From assembly GCA_034620365.1 (NCBI GenBank), contig JAQGEQ010000080.1:186001-250000 (forward strand): 64,000 bases of DNA. The letters are read 5' to 3'. Position 1 is the first letter of the stretch; each line of letters begins with the position of its first letter. Made by a program: the position numbers and the translations under genes. Positions 25,111 to 42,393 of the stretch are shown here, one piece after another. The notes under the pieces were generated by a model that saw only the letters and a list, made by a program, of their open reading frames with translations, was not told the DNA's origin and did no database searches. Origin of the DNA: Pegea sp. RAD2-039 (taxonomy: Eukaryota > Chordata > Thaliacea > Salpida > Salpidae).

Positions 25111-25734
25111 ATTTATTGAATAAAATACATAATTTACATTTTATCTATGCTTCTACAGTATTTGTATTCTTTCTGTTTAAACCTTAAATTGTGACACCGA
25201 AGACCTTGCAATTATCCTTTGTTCGTAATATTTAGTTTTTGTCCGATTTTGTCCAAATCAGCTGTTGAATCACTCGCTTGTGAATAAATAATAAGAAGTT
25301 GAATAAATAAATAATTCAAAAGATTTAAACACAAAATGAAATTTCATAGAAAAAAATATTTATGAAATATTTATTTCATCTTTAAATTATTTAATTCTGT
25401 TCTCTAACTTAAAAAGTGCTTTGAGTTTGTAGTATAAGAGGATTCTCTTTAAGAAATGATGTAGTTAAAAAATTATTCTATTTGGTAATTTATTTTATTT
25501 ACTCGATCGACTTCTAGTTTGATAACTTTGTTTAAATAGAAAAAGTTCTTGTTTTTAGCATCAAGCTTATTTTGGCTGGTATCCAAAGCAATTAAAAATA
25601 AACTCTTTAAACTTTTTACTACAACTTTCTTGTCATTGTTGGCTAATTCCTGAAAAATCTAAATCTAAATTCAAAATCAATTATTGTTTATTTATAAGTT
25701 TTATCAAAAATCTTACATTTTATTTTGCATTATT

Positions 25735-26040
25735 TAATATAGACGGCTAAGTCAGATACCAAACCATACATACGTGGGTTCGAATTTTATCCTCATAGTT
25801 AAGAATATGGCTTCGGCGTATTCCTGATCAAATGAAAACGGATAGTATCTTTCTCAACTTTGAGTAAATAGTTGAATGTAGTTGCTCTGGGATAAGCAAT
25901 AATTTGGTTGTAAGATGGTACAAAACACCGTTGATGTCGCTGTCCTAAGTTACTGAGTCACTGATGTCAGCAAAAACGAACCACAAGAATTGTACATCCT
26001 TTATAATAGAATAGGTCAAATTCATTACATCTACTGCTTC
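25735..26040 (+). mobile_element. tRNA-derived SINE-like element
   Basis: Begins with RNA polymerase III promoter-like boxes: an A box (GGCTAAGTCAGATACC) and, about 30 bases on, a B box within ACGTGGGTTCGAATTTTATCC, arranged as in a tRNA. A less AT-rich body of about 250 bases follows with no open frame. It cannot be a functional tRNA because the stems do not pair. Only one copy was seen, so the boundaries are approximate and the call rests on the promoter boxes. Confidence 0.5.
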
Positions 26041-26722
26041 GATTTACGAAGTTCCGCTAAATATAAAAGTAATTAAAAAAGAAGTAAAAAATATTTTTTA
26101 AACATTTTTTCAGCAAACAAACTATTTAATAGCTTTTTTATTGTATAAGTATTATTTATCAATAATTTGCTAGGTTTTTTTTTTATGTGGTATTTTATTA
26201 CTAACAAAATCTATCAACTTTCAGTTTAGGGGATTTTAATTTTAGTAGATTGCAGTTTAGTTTAAGCTTGTTGACAGAAAGTTTAAGTTTTCAGACAAAT
26301 TAACATTACATTTCTTTTTTCAGTTTTATTTATCAATTTTCTTTAATTCAGTGGTTTATTTTTATGTATTTATTTTTAATTTTGGACGTTTATTGGCGAT
26401 TAAATAATTTTCATGGTTTTTTTGAAGTTAATGTTTTATTTACAGATTTATTTTTTATTTTATCAATCAAATTTATTTTTAAATTATTTATTAAAATATA
26501 TATAAAACCCTAATAGCTATATATTAATTTATATAATTATAGATATATAACTTTTTTATTATATAATTGTTTATAAATAACTTCTGTATATAAAGTTTTT
26601 TTTTCTTGTGTATTCATAATTATTTGTCTCTTGATTTAGAATCCAAAAAATTTCAGACATTAATTTAGGTAAAATTAGAATCAATTTTATTAATTTGAGT
26701 TAATAAATAAAAGTTGATAAAC

Positions 26723-30908
<4,186 letters not shown>

Positions 30909-31070
30909 TCTTCAGATCTTGATCTTCAGATGCAATCAATATTTTAATACTTTGTTGATTATTGTAAAAATATTTGTAACTTTTTATATTCTTAATACTT
31001 CTATATATTTGGTATTAAAGTGCTTTTTTTGCTATTGGTACATTTAATCAATTCCCACTGTACTCAGTTC

Positions 31071-31076
31071 AATAAA
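31071..31076 (+). promoter_or_regulatory. Polyadenylation signal of SGK3-like gene
   Basis: AATAAA 163 bases past the SGK3 stop codon, followed by a T-rich stretch. Confidence 0.5.
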
Positions 31077-31647
31077 AGTTTTTATTTCCTACTAACCTTT
31101 ATGAGCAATCAAACAATTTTTCCGAATACTTCCTAATGTTTAATAGATGAATTATTTTTATGTTTACTCTTTCTCTTGCTACGTATTTCCTCCACGTTTT
31201 CCACATGAAACATTTCCTTAAAACACGATTACTTCTACCATTTAAAATACTTCTAATAATTTTTTTGAAATTGAAGTTCATATCAATATTACTTGAAATT
31301 CCTTTTAATCTTTTTGAAATATTTTTGTCAAATGGAGCTAATAAAATCTTTACTTATTACTGATTTTGTGTTTAAACTTTCTTCTTTTAAACATTTAAAT
31401 TTTAGAAACAAATTATTTCAATCATTTAAATTAAAAATGAAATCATCAAAACTTTTTGATAATTATCAAATAATTCCGAATTATTATTCAATTTACTAAA
31501 ATATTAGAAGATTTTAAAACTTCTATAAAGTTATGAACATGAAGACATCAATTTTTTTTCAATTATTTTCACTTTTAATTGATAACTGATGAAGTTTTAG
31601 ACTCAAAAAAATCAACTTTTTGAAACTTTTTAAAATTCAAAAATCTT

Positions 31648-31653
31648 TTTATT
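31648..31653 (-). promoter_or_regulatory. Polyadenylation signal of KAP gene
   Basis: Minus-strand AATAAA 32 bases past the KAP stop codon, giving a short 3' UTR. Confidence 0.5.
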
Positions 31654-31684
31654 CAACAAAAGAATTTGAAGAAGAAGAAGAAGA

Positions 31685-34600
31685 TTAGTGATGAGGAGGA
31701 AGAGGATTAGTGTCTTGCAAAGTAGCAGAGACTTCTAAATCCTCTTCTAAAACCGGAACAACTTCATCCGGAGTGACGTCACAAGGGACACAATCTTCCT
31801 CCCCGTTTTCTTCATCAGTCTGAAATTGGGAGAAGATCAAATCGAAGATTTGATGATGAAATCCACACAATGACGTCACACAAGAACTCTTTCAAGCATG
31901 AGATTCATTAATCACCTCACCACCTGTTCTCGTTGGTGTCACGTGAGAGCAGTCAAGCGTGAAACGCGAAAAGTCGTTCGCATCCATGTAATAAGGAAAC
32001 GCGATTTCATCAGTATCTGTTCGAACTGTTGCTCTTACTCTTAAAGATTCAGGATTTCCAGGATTTAATAAATTAGGAGGATTTAGAGGACGGTAATTAT
32101 ATTTAGTGACGTCAGAGACAGCGCGTAAATACGCGATGTTCTGACGTAGACTTTGATCTAAGTTGACAGTGAACTTCATCAACATTTTCACATTTTTCTT
32201 GTTCAATTTGTTTCCATTTTCTTCAAGCTCTTTGAGGAAGCTGAAGAAGATATCAGGATCACCATCCAATGATAAAAGACTTGTTTCTTCTTGTCCAGTT
32301 TTGAGCTCTTGAAGAAGTGGACGGACGTGATTTCTAAGAAAGATCTTTTATTCGTCACGCTTCATGAGTTTCAATGATCTTACTCAAAGATCTTTAATAA
32401 GGAGGTATGATCATCAATCTTTTGGCTCTTTTGCCCCGCCATTGATCTCTGATCCGCATCTTCTATTATTTGAAGAATAAAACTGACCCGATAGGGCCAT
32501 TGGTCAGTTAAAATGATCCAACAAACCAAGTTTTCAGCAAATTCTCGTGTCCTTGCATCATTAACAGCATCTGAAATCTCTGTGATGTTTTAAGTGATGA
32601 TGATGTCAGTTGGATGTGATTTTTACCTCCAATAAACTCTTCCTGATCTGGGAGCCTCTTTGCTTGAGATGTTATTTGTTCGAAAATATTTCTTCGTTTT
32701 TTCTGTTGATAATTAATTTATAACTTAATGATAATTATGTATTTATATTTATAAAATAATAAAAATTAAACATTCAGAAAATTTGGGATAAATTTGGGAT
32801 CATAATCCTAAGGATCTTATTGATTGGAAGACTCACTTGTTTGTAATAACAGTTTATCATTAAAGTGGTTATTGAAATGATGTTAAATATTCGTTTTATG
32901 TTCCTTGGTATTCCATGTAAGTGACGATGTACAGTAGGACTTTGATAGAAAAACTTTCTGTGAAATTATTTTAAAATTAAAAGCTGATAAAAGGTTCTTC
33001 AAGAATCGAAATCACAAATGAAAAATATGTGTTTGACATGCAGATATGAATCACTACAGAGATTTAATGGAATTCTAATGAGCTAGAATGAAACCACACT
33101 TAATTCATACCTGATTTCATAGCTGTAAAAGTGATTTGAATTAAAAAAAAACAAAGTTATGAATATTTGAAAAAAAAATTTGTTAGGAGAAAGGCTTCAG
33201 AAACTTAATATCGAAGATAAAGTAAATCTTAAACAGAAATGGAATAAATTAAAAGATCTAACCTACAGTGGAATAGAAAAGTATCATTCGTAGAATTTTC
33301 TTCTAAAAAATAAATGTTGTTTTTTTACAAAATTATCAGCAGCAGTTTCAACCAATTAAAACTGTTTTTAAGTTTATTCTAATCCTTAATTACTTCTAAA
33401 TCTAATTTTATTTATTAAATAGTTTTTAAATTATGTTGCAAACCAATTGGGTAAAGTTCTTTTCTTATAGATGGTTCTTCAGATCTGAAAATAAACAAAT
33501 TTCGATTATGCAAATTAGAAGTTCTTGGAAGTTACCGTTTTCCATTAATCACAACTTCATCAAGAGATGCAGATCTTTGTAACTCTTTAGGATAAGGAGT
33601 AGCTACTCTTGATCCTGAAATTCAAATAATTGAAGATGTTGATTAAGTGAAGAGATAAACCTTCACAACTCCAGGATTCTGTGATCTTAATCCTTGTTTT
33701 TGGATCAGTTTGTTCCATTAGACGATCAATAAAAGTCTTCTTATGCTCATCATCAATCTGAAAAGTCAATCATATGCTTATGATGAGTCTCAGATGATAA
33801 TGAACCTTTATGATGAGTCATGGTTAGCTAAAGAGCTTATATTACAACTCCGATGGATTCTATTTACAATTAAATTTTTTAAATATTTAATAAGAGTTAT
33901 TACATTCTACATTTTCTCTTTTTTATATTTCTATTGATTTCTAGTTTAAAAATACTTTTGTTGAGAAAAATAACGAATCATCAAAACCAGATTTGATTTA
34001 AACGTTTCTAAATCTTTATAAACTTGCTGAAGTTTCGTTTTTAAACAGCCTGATGATTCACAATTAAATTCTACACAAGGTTTGGAATCAAGAATAAGGT
34101 TTACTAGCAGATCAGTTTTATATGTCGAAGAGTTATATATATATTATTATATTATTATATTATTATATATATTATATAAATTTATAAGGCTGGTAAAAGT
34201 CAAACTTGTCATGATGATGCTTTCTTAAAAGTAATTATTTAATCAAAATGAATCTTTTTGTAATCTGTAAGATGTTCACCTCAGGAATACAAAATGGAAG
34301 ATTGATGATTTTGCGCAGATATTCATGTCCATTAACATTAGCTTTCAGTAAACTCTCTCCCATTTCACCTTCAATACATTTAACAGCGACTCGAGAGTCA
34401 ACAGCAATAAAACAGATAAAAGGCGAATCATTATCACTGAGAAGAATACTCACAGCATCCAAGATCGATTTGACCTGAATCAACAGATGATGTAGTGATT
34501 GATCATGTTAGTTGAGGAGTACCTTTTCTAATGGGACTCGATCTAAGTCATCTATACTGATGACGATTTTATATTCTTTGTTGTGAATATATTCGACGAA

Positions 34601-37369
34601 ACGGATCAGTTTTGAAATTGTTGCAACCTGAAAATTATTTCAGTGTTTCCAAATTGAAAAATTAATTTCTTAGTTTGATTTTATTTTTTAAATTTAATTT
34701 TTTTTTTTAGTTTTTGTTTACTTTGAAAACTTTTTTTATAAAAATTTTATCAAACTTTATTTTTTGGATCTTTTTATAATAAAGACTTTTAGCTCTAAAC
34801 GTTAATTCATCTATCTAAAGATTTATTCAGGATTTAAAGAAGATGTAGAAATATTCTTCATTATTCAATTAAATTCTATTTTCAGGAATAAGATTGAAAA
34901 GAAGATGAAGAAAATGGTTTTAAATTCTAAGACACATTAAAAAATTTATCTTAAAAAATTTGTGATTTTTTCCACATCCAAACCTACCTCTGTTTTGACT
35001 TTATTCATAAATCCCAGTTGCTCCTTCATACTACCTCGAGTTCCTTCCATGGCTTTATGGATTCGTCTTCTTTGTGAGTTACTCATCGCCCAGATAAAAC
35101 GGATTAAAACAAATGATGCAGATGCTATTGTAGGCATCCAAGCTAGCATTTGAATTCCAGTAGCAACTGGTCGAGGATACTAAAAAATAAATAAAAAATA
35201 AAGAAGGAAAGATAAAAAGATGATTTACTTTAAAAATTTCAAGATCGAATTGATTTGCAACTGTATAAGCAATAAGAGGAGATGTAAGAACTAAAATGGT
35301 CAGAATAATCCACCAGACTACATCCAGGACACCGCATGTCTTCTTTGGATAACTTTTCAGATGTGAAAAAAATGTCTTCTCTTCCTCTTCCTTATCTTTA
35401 AAGACCTTTTTCTTTTTCAGATCCACCATCAACATGTCTTTATCTACTTTCTTCTCTGGATCTTCTTGATCGAGAGGATCTTGAAGACTTACTTCAATGC
35501 CTCTCATCTCCATATGTTCTGCAGCTTTTACAGCGTCCATATCATCAACAAACTGGACCACAAACCAATCAGACATCTTCCCTCTCTTGCGTCCTATCTT
35601 AGTGGACCAATCATCATAAGTAACACAATCAGTGACAGTCCCAAACCCACACATCCATTCATAAACATCACAATTATCTACATTCAACAACCGGCGTCTT
35701 AAATTAACAAATAAAGTGTTTTGTTTCCTCGGTTGAATCCGTTGACACGTTGCCAAGGTGATAGTTCGAAAAAGACGACTAAAAACAACCCCAAAGTTAG
35801 CTTCAATTTCATCTGTCAGGTTAGTAATGATACCAGCCCACAGATTATCACTCCCAACATACTCCCATGCCTTAAAATCAACATAAATAAATCTTCTTTT
35901 AATTTTTACTGCTTGAAGCTGCTGAAAATTTTTATCACTGACGTCACTAAGGTGTGACGTCATTGGCGCGACTCCATCGATAGGAAGTCGAGTGAATAAA
36001 GCGAATATTAGTAAACGGAAGCTATCATATAAAGATCCAGCAGTTGAAGTGAATTTTGTGTCCACCCCACTACAACAGCTTGCCATGGTCCAAGCTAGGA
36101 GTAAGATGAGGATGACTACAGTGAGACCTATATAACGGATTGTTTTTGTTTCAGGGGATTTTTCAACTGTAAAGGGAGCTGTTGAAGATATGTTTAGAGA
36201 TTGGTTCTTATAGAAGACTGATGGATGGATTGTGATGATTATAGAGAATATGAGAAGCGAAAGTAAAATAATTGGAAGGAGGAAAGAGCAGATGAAAGAA
36301 GAGGATTTTGATCTTGGTTTTGTGGTGGCTTCATGTTGAGATATGAATCCATCGAGGTGTTCTGTAAAAATAGTTTTTGAAGTTTTTAGGTTGTGTTTTG
36401 GTTTTGAGGTTTTAAAAATGAATTTCTTAATTTTAAGCAAAATTCTCTAAATTGTTTCGATATTTTAATAACTTTCAAATCACAGAAATTTTATGAATCA
36501 TTTTCAATTTTAATCTAAATAGTTACGAATGTTTTAATAAAATAATCTAAATTAGGAATAATTTTATCGAAAACTTCATCTGCAGTAAAATGTTGAAAAT
36601 TTAATGATATAAATTATTTGAATCATTACAAAACTTAAATAATTTATTAGTTTTATTCCAAAATAATCAAAAATCATTTTCTTTTTTACTTAAAGCGTAT
36701 TATAAAAATTCTTATTAATATTAAATCTTATTTTTGATTAAATTGGATTAAATATTGAGCAAAAAACGAAAAATTTTTATTTGCAAAGTTTATTTTGAAT
36801 GATTTAATCTTTAAGAAAACTTTTTTAAAATTAAAGATTTAAAAAATAAGCTACTTGAAATTTACAAAATATGATGAAACAGGAAGTGAAATTGATGATC
36901 GTTAAAAATTTAAAAAATTTCTTACAACGTGAACTTTGTTGTGGAAAAAAAAATAAATTAAATTCTTTTTAAAAAAAAATTCTAGAAATAAATATCTAAA
37001 ATTGATTATCAAAAAAGTAAAAATTCAATTAAAAAGTAATTAATTATTTACTTTTTACATTTCTAAGCAAAAACGATTTCCCACTACCCCATCTAGCAAA
37101 AATACCAACTGTTATAGGTGTCGGAACCACTAATATTCTTCTTGCTAAGGCTTCAGCATATACAGAAGTGCCTAAGTAATCATGGTTGACATCATAATTG
37201 TTTAATAGTTCATCTGAAAAAGTTCACTTTTGGTGCTTTTCTTGCAAAATTGTTTTTCTAATTATCTTTGTTTAAATATTAAATTTAATTAATTAATTTA
37301 TACTTTAAAGTGGTGATAATAAAACTTACTTTTTATACATGTAGTTTTTTTGGATGATTTTTTAGACAT
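31685..37369 (-). CDS. KAP-family P-loop NTPase, KIDINS220-like, without ankyrin repeats
   Basis: Exons 37330-37369, 37059-37213, 35229-36446, 34988-35179, 34523-34627, 34280-34474, 33661-33757, 33536-33614, 33444-33484, 33263-33302, 32837-32957, 32627-32702, 32384-32570, 31916-32333 and 31685-31819 give about 1032 residues. Walker A (FARWGSGKSFLL) is at residues 56-60. Four hydrophobic helices (about 116-140, 172-190, 441-464 and 483-504) lie between it and Walker B (IVISIDDLDRVP, about 557-568), the hallmark of membrane KAP NTPases. Between them are FKAWEYVGSDNLWAGIITNL and a linker. The C-terminal part matches KIDINS220: IKRIFNIISIT, LTDQWPYR, and FTVNLDQSLRQNIAYLRAV. KIDINS220 is a neurotrophin-receptor scaffold; here its N-terminal ankyrin array is absent. 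The exons at 33444-33484 and 33263-33302 are small and rest on phase alone; read-through of the former yields an early stop and perhaps a short isoform. Confidence 0.85.
34133..34186. repeat. A/T microsatellite in KAP intron
   Basis: Alternating TAT/ATT units such as TATTATATTATTATATTATT inside the intron between the exons at 34280-34474 and 33661-33757. Confidence 0.8.
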
Positions 37370-39078
37370 TTAACTATTTTATTTAAATAAATATATATCT
37401 TTTCTACATTCTAGAAAGAGAATCAAGTTTTAGTTGACTTTAAATTAATAATAATCTTAAATTAAAGCTGAAAAAATCTTAAAAATTTAAACTCAAAAAT
37501 AAAAACTAGTTTTTTATTGTATCAAATGTTTACCTTGAAACTGAAAAAAGAAAAAATAGTTTGTCTCATTTAATCTTAAGCAAAAATTTGACAGAAATTT
37601 TACTTTCCTTAATCAGTCACGTATACATTTATGATTAATATTCTTTTATAATACTAATTTAAAAAGTTTTATAATTATTTATAAATATAATAATAAAAAC
37701 TAAACAGGTCTCATGCATGATTGACTTTATAGTTACGCTTGAACAACTTTGATTTCAGAAAACAACTTTTTAAACTTCAAAAATTTTTAGGTTTCATCAT
37801 GAAATAAACCTGTAATTCAAATTCTCTAACCTACAAGTCCTCATGCATGCTTTTAATGTTTTGGTGAACATGACATTTGCTTAACCCCAATTTAATGTAT
37901 TCTTGAAGGACTAAACCACAAACTAATTTGATTTTAATAAAATATGACGTCATTAGTAAAAAAATAAGTATGGTAAACTTTGAGAGTTTAACATTGAAAT
38001 AAAAAGACTTTTCTTTGTTAAAGCTTTTGTTAAAAATAAGAATAATAGACTACTGAACATAATAATAAAATTTATCCTTAGATTACACACACTCACAATA
38101 TTTGATGAAAATAAGATTTCTTGAAAGTTAATATCAAAAAAATTATTCAAAAAACTGATGAAACAAAAATTAATAGATCTAGAAAACAAAAAAGTATTTT
38201 AAAATACTGAAACTAACGCGTTTACTTACAACAACTGTTTGACATTTTTTGTGATTATATAAATATAGATACTGACTTGTCACATTAATATCAGATAGTA
38301 AATTCAAACTTCATGTTGTAATATATTAGAAGAAAGTAATATTCAAAAATTATAACTTTTATCACGTTTTGAAATTTTATACTATTTTTTGTTAGAAATA
38401 AAAAAGAATTAATTAATTAATCGTATTCACTCAACTAAAACTTTACAAATTTAAAAAAAGACATTTTAGTAGCTTTACATATGTTTTTAAAGATCATTAA
38501 TAATATCAAATCCATTTTAAAAGATTAGAAATTTTTATATCAAGTTTTATTTCCTCTTTCTATAAATTTCTACTGAGGTGTTGTAAAATACTTTAAACAT
38601 TTTTAAACAGTTTTTTACTGACTTAAACGAACTTTTAATAAAAACCATTTATCTAAAAAATCTAAAGTATTTTAAGCTCTATGACTTTTATAAATTACAA
38701 TAAAAAAATTAGAATAATTTTCTATATAATATTGGATTACATATATAAAATAGTAAAAGTATTACAACACAAACCAAACCTTCATGAAAACCTTACGACT
38801 TTTAAACACTTAACACTGTTCTACTTGTAACAAACAATTTTGAAATAATCTGTATACTTATGTCGTGTTATCTATTGAAACTATTGTTAGTTAGCTCTTT
38901 CAACATATTTTAAAACTTACCTGGGGTGAAAATTTCTTCTAGTATCACATTATTTGTTCAAAGCAATAATCAAAATATGATGATACTCAAATAATAATTA
39001 ATAAAGGTTTAGATCAAAACTAATTACATAAAAAAATTATTTTAAAATTAATTTAATAAATTAAATGCATTTACGTCA
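37370..39078. other. Intergenic upstream of KAP
   Basis: AT-rich; no exon recognised. Minus-strand ankyrin exons were looked for specifically as a missing KIDINS220 N-terminus and none were seen. One TGACGTCA at 37945. Confidence 0.5.
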
Positions 39079-39160
39079 GCTGCGATGGCCGAGTGGTTAA
39101 GGCGTTGGACTTGAAATCCAATGGGGTCTCCCCGCGTAGGTTCAAATCCTGCTCGCAGCG
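39079..39160 (+). tRNA. tRNA-Ser (anticodon TGA)
   Basis: An 82-nt cloverleaf: acceptor stem GCTGCGA pairs with TCGCAGC with a G discriminator, the D arm carries the A box TGGCCGAGTGGTTAAGG, anticodon stem TTGGA/TCCAA encloses loop CTTGAAA (anticodon TGA at 39112-39114), a long variable arm (TGGGGTCTCCCCGC) is typical of tRNA-Ser, and the T arm has GGTTCAAATCC. It ends in a T run (TTTTTTT) that serves as polymerase III terminator. No intron. Reads UCA codons. Confidence 0.97.
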
Positions 39161-42100
39161 AATTTTTTTATTTTTGTCCAAATGTTCATAAACTACATTT
39201 TTATATAATTTCTATGAGTAATTTAGAATAAAAAGACTTAATTCTATCACTTTAAAATTAATTTATCTTTCAAACTAATCTCAGTTAAAACCTGATTATT
39301 AAATAAATTAATACTTTAAAATTTGCAATTTAAAAAAAAGCTTTTTAGCATAATTTGTCTTCTGAACACAAAATTATTAAAGTTACTTCTAATAAAAAAT
39401 CAAACAAATGAATTGAACAATCTGAAATTACAAATTCTAAAAGTATGAAGCTCATCATTTGAGATAATCTAAAGCAGTCTGTCTCAGCTGTTGCCACTTT
39501 AAATATATAATTGGTTGCTACAACGCAGGTAACAATTGATCTAAATAATCTCGATAAGAAGTCACGTGGTCTAGCTACAATAGATAAAAGCTTAAGAGTC
39601 AAGTTTTAAAAGTTGAAAGATTTTTAAAGTTTGAAAAAATGCAATTAAGGAACTATTACCATTTAACCTTGCTTTTGTAAATAAGCCTATTTATTATTCC
39701 TATAAATAACGTTAAAAATTTTCTTAGTTTATCTTATTAGTAAACTATATATATAAATAGATTATTTATGATAAGTTATTGAAAAATATCATAAAAATCA
39801 GATCTGCATACTAACAAACAAAGTTTTATTTTTCAAAATTGTATTTCAAGTTGTTTTCTTGATAATGATATTTTTTCAGGTAGTTTTTTGAGTTACTTGA
39901 ATGCTTAAAATATTTCTTGAAGCATATGCGTGGGATAAGAAGAACCTACATAAAAAGTTACTGATATTTTTTTCCATGATTCAACTAAGTTATTTGTCTT
40001 TTAACACAGCAACTTTTCAAGTTAAATAATTTGTTAATCTGCTAATGATTATTTTAAAAGCTTCTTTATAAACAGGTATCCACCATGCTATAAAGTTTTT
40101 ATTTGTAAACTGTTGATTAAATTCATATTTTTTGAATAATTTTTTCATCCTGAATGTAAAAGGTCTAAATAATCATTTAATAGGATAAAGCTTTAAAAAG
40201 TTAAATCTCTTTAGGTTGTTCTTACAAATTCTAAAACTCTCAATTTAAACTTTTCAAAGTAATATTCTAATTTCAATTTTAATTCTAAATTTAAATTAAC
40301 CAATTACCAACTTAAATCAATGGTAATTATTTAATTTAACTAATTGTGATACATTAAAATTGCTTAAACTAATTTCGTTTAATATTAATTAACCTTTGAA
40401 TTTGCATATTTGAAACTGCTACAAAATAGATGGTTGGATTTTGACGCTTTTTGGTAATAAAACATCCAAATAATGTAAAAAGATCCTTATAAATCTCTCT
40501 CTTAAAATTTTACAGTACTAGAGGCTGAAAAATTATTGAAAGATAATTTTAAGAGAGATATTTAAGAGATTATTCTTACTTGAAACAAGTTTCAACTCAT
40601 TTAAGATTCAAAGATGAAATAAAAATTCATGAAATAAAAATTAAAATGTTTTTTTTTAATTTTTGGCAAATTAAGATTTGCTTAAGATCTTGTTCTTGAT
40701 TTATAATAATTTAAAACGATTTCCCTAAATTTGTTTAAAATCAACTTTTGATTGACTTGACTTATTAGATTAATATAATCTATTGATAAAGTTATTGCTA
40801 CTTTTTATTACTTTAGAACACTTTTAGTAAAAATATCACTTCTAAGCAGTAAAAGGATAAAAGACATAACATAATAAGCTCACATATTTAAATTTTTTTG
40901 TTATGTTAAAATAATTTTTTTAGATTGTTTTAAATTTAAACTATTTAGTTTTCTTTACTTTGTTTATTTGTAATTCTTTAAAACCTTTACAGCAATAAAT
41001 AACTTTTCAAGACTAAAAGAGTAAATTCTAAAAAATAAGAATGATTGAAATTTGCGTTTCAATGACTTTTTATTACCGTAATTAATTTGTTAAATGTTTG
41101 CCGATTTTAATTTCATTTTATTTACATATAATAAAGTTGTTTATTGCTCTAGTTGAGCTTTAATTTTTTTGAACTTTGAAAAAAACATCTATGATTATTA
41201 CTTAATAGTATTAGAAAAAAATATTGTATGTAGCTTTGTTTAAAATTTTAAACTAGTTTTTGTTGTACTGTGAATAATGCTAAATTACCAAATTTAAAAA
41301 AACTTTCACTATTTACATAAAAAAGCCAAAAAAGGTATACACAGAAACATTTTGTAACATTTTGCAATTCTCTTTAATTAATACAAATATAACGAAGGTT
41401 ATTAAAAGGAAATGTTTCAATATGTTGAAATCACTTTATGACTAATATATATTTATTAAATTATCTAATTTTTTTATAAATAATTTTTTTAACCTAATTT
41501 TTGTGTTTATTTAGAGATTTATTTTTAATTTAATTTTGAATATAAATTTATTTTACTTTTGTTAATTTTTCTATTTTAATTTTAACTTTTTTGTTGCTGA
41601 AAAGAAACAGTTTATTTTTATTACTTGAATTGTTTTATAGAAATTTTGATAATTCAGTATAATTTGATTTTTAATTTTGTATGCTATTTTAAACTTTATT
41701 TTATTTATTAAATAAAATTATATTTTTATTTATTATGGAATCTCTCTTTGATTATAAATAATTCTAAAATTTTAAAAACATAATTATTGCATATTATTAG
41801 ATAAGAGGTTTATATTGCTATTTGTATTTTTAAAATTGTAGACTTTATGGTAATACTATTGTTTATATTTAATCCTAAAAAAAGAACTGTCGTTGTTATG
41901 GTGCTAGTAACTGATTGGATAAAAAATGAATTCATTTTGACGTTTTTCAAAATATTTTTTAATTTATTTCAATATTTTTTAAACTAATAATATTTGAAAG
42001 ATATTCTTTTTTATGTGAATTTATTAAATTAAGTAATTTTTTATTATTATCTTTATCTATAAGATTAAAGCTACTCTTAAATCTAATATATATAATCTTA

Positions 42101-42393
42101 TTTATTGCTGATTTTATATATTATTCTTCTCTAGATTTTGTACTTTTTTATCTTTTACTTCTTACATGGAAATGTCTTTAACTAAATAATGAAAGGTTTG
42201 ATAATCTTTTATAGAGTAAACTTTAAATTAGTTTATCAACTCTAAAATCAGAATAATTTAAATAATTATTCTTATTCAATGATTATTATAATAATAATCT
42301 AAAAAGAAATAATTTCTGTAATAATCATATCTTAGCTTTTTTTATTTTATTAATCTTCTTTTGTTTTATGAGGTCCTTTATTTAGTTTAATAA
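39161..42393. other. 3.2-kb AT-rich intergenic
   Basis: No gene supported. A less AT-rich patch at about 39470-39570 lies in an 85-codon minus-strand open frame with no recognisable similarity (see rejected). Confidence 0.5.

Larger units (their letters stand above)
22386..26722. other. 4.3-kb gene-poor region
   Basis: AT-rich. It contains a LINE 3' end (25035-25110) and a SINE-like element (25735-26040), listed separately. A less AT-rich stretch at about 24640-24980 has short broken open frames on the minus strand and looks like a decayed repeat of unknown family. A short minus-strand open stretch at 23215-23310 is discussed under findings. No gene was supported. Confidence 0.5.
30909..31684. 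other. Convergent 3' UTR region of SGK3 and KAP genes
   Basis: The two genes converge here. Poly(A) signals for both were found near each end. No other gene was recognised; the open frames in this stretch have no coding character. Confidence 0.6.

Noticed and set aside
32440-32490. Intron at CGG/GTCAGT in KAP
   Set aside because: The sequence is open straight through and reads WPYRVSFILQIIEDADQ, matching the family without an intron.
33409-33484. Terminal exon of KAP ending in a stop
   Set aside because: Using a GTTTGC donor at 33443 instead connects in phase to the rest of the KIDINS220-like C-terminus; read-through kept only as a possible isoform.
37370-38930. Upstream ankyrin exons for the KAP gene
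   Set aside because: Looked for on the minus strand; none of the short open stretches show TALH-type repeats. A donor-like site near 38925 has no coding support.
39345-39602. 85-codon minus-strand open frame
   Set aside because: No signal peptide of convincing shape, no similarity recognised, no splice partners; probably chance or an old repeat.
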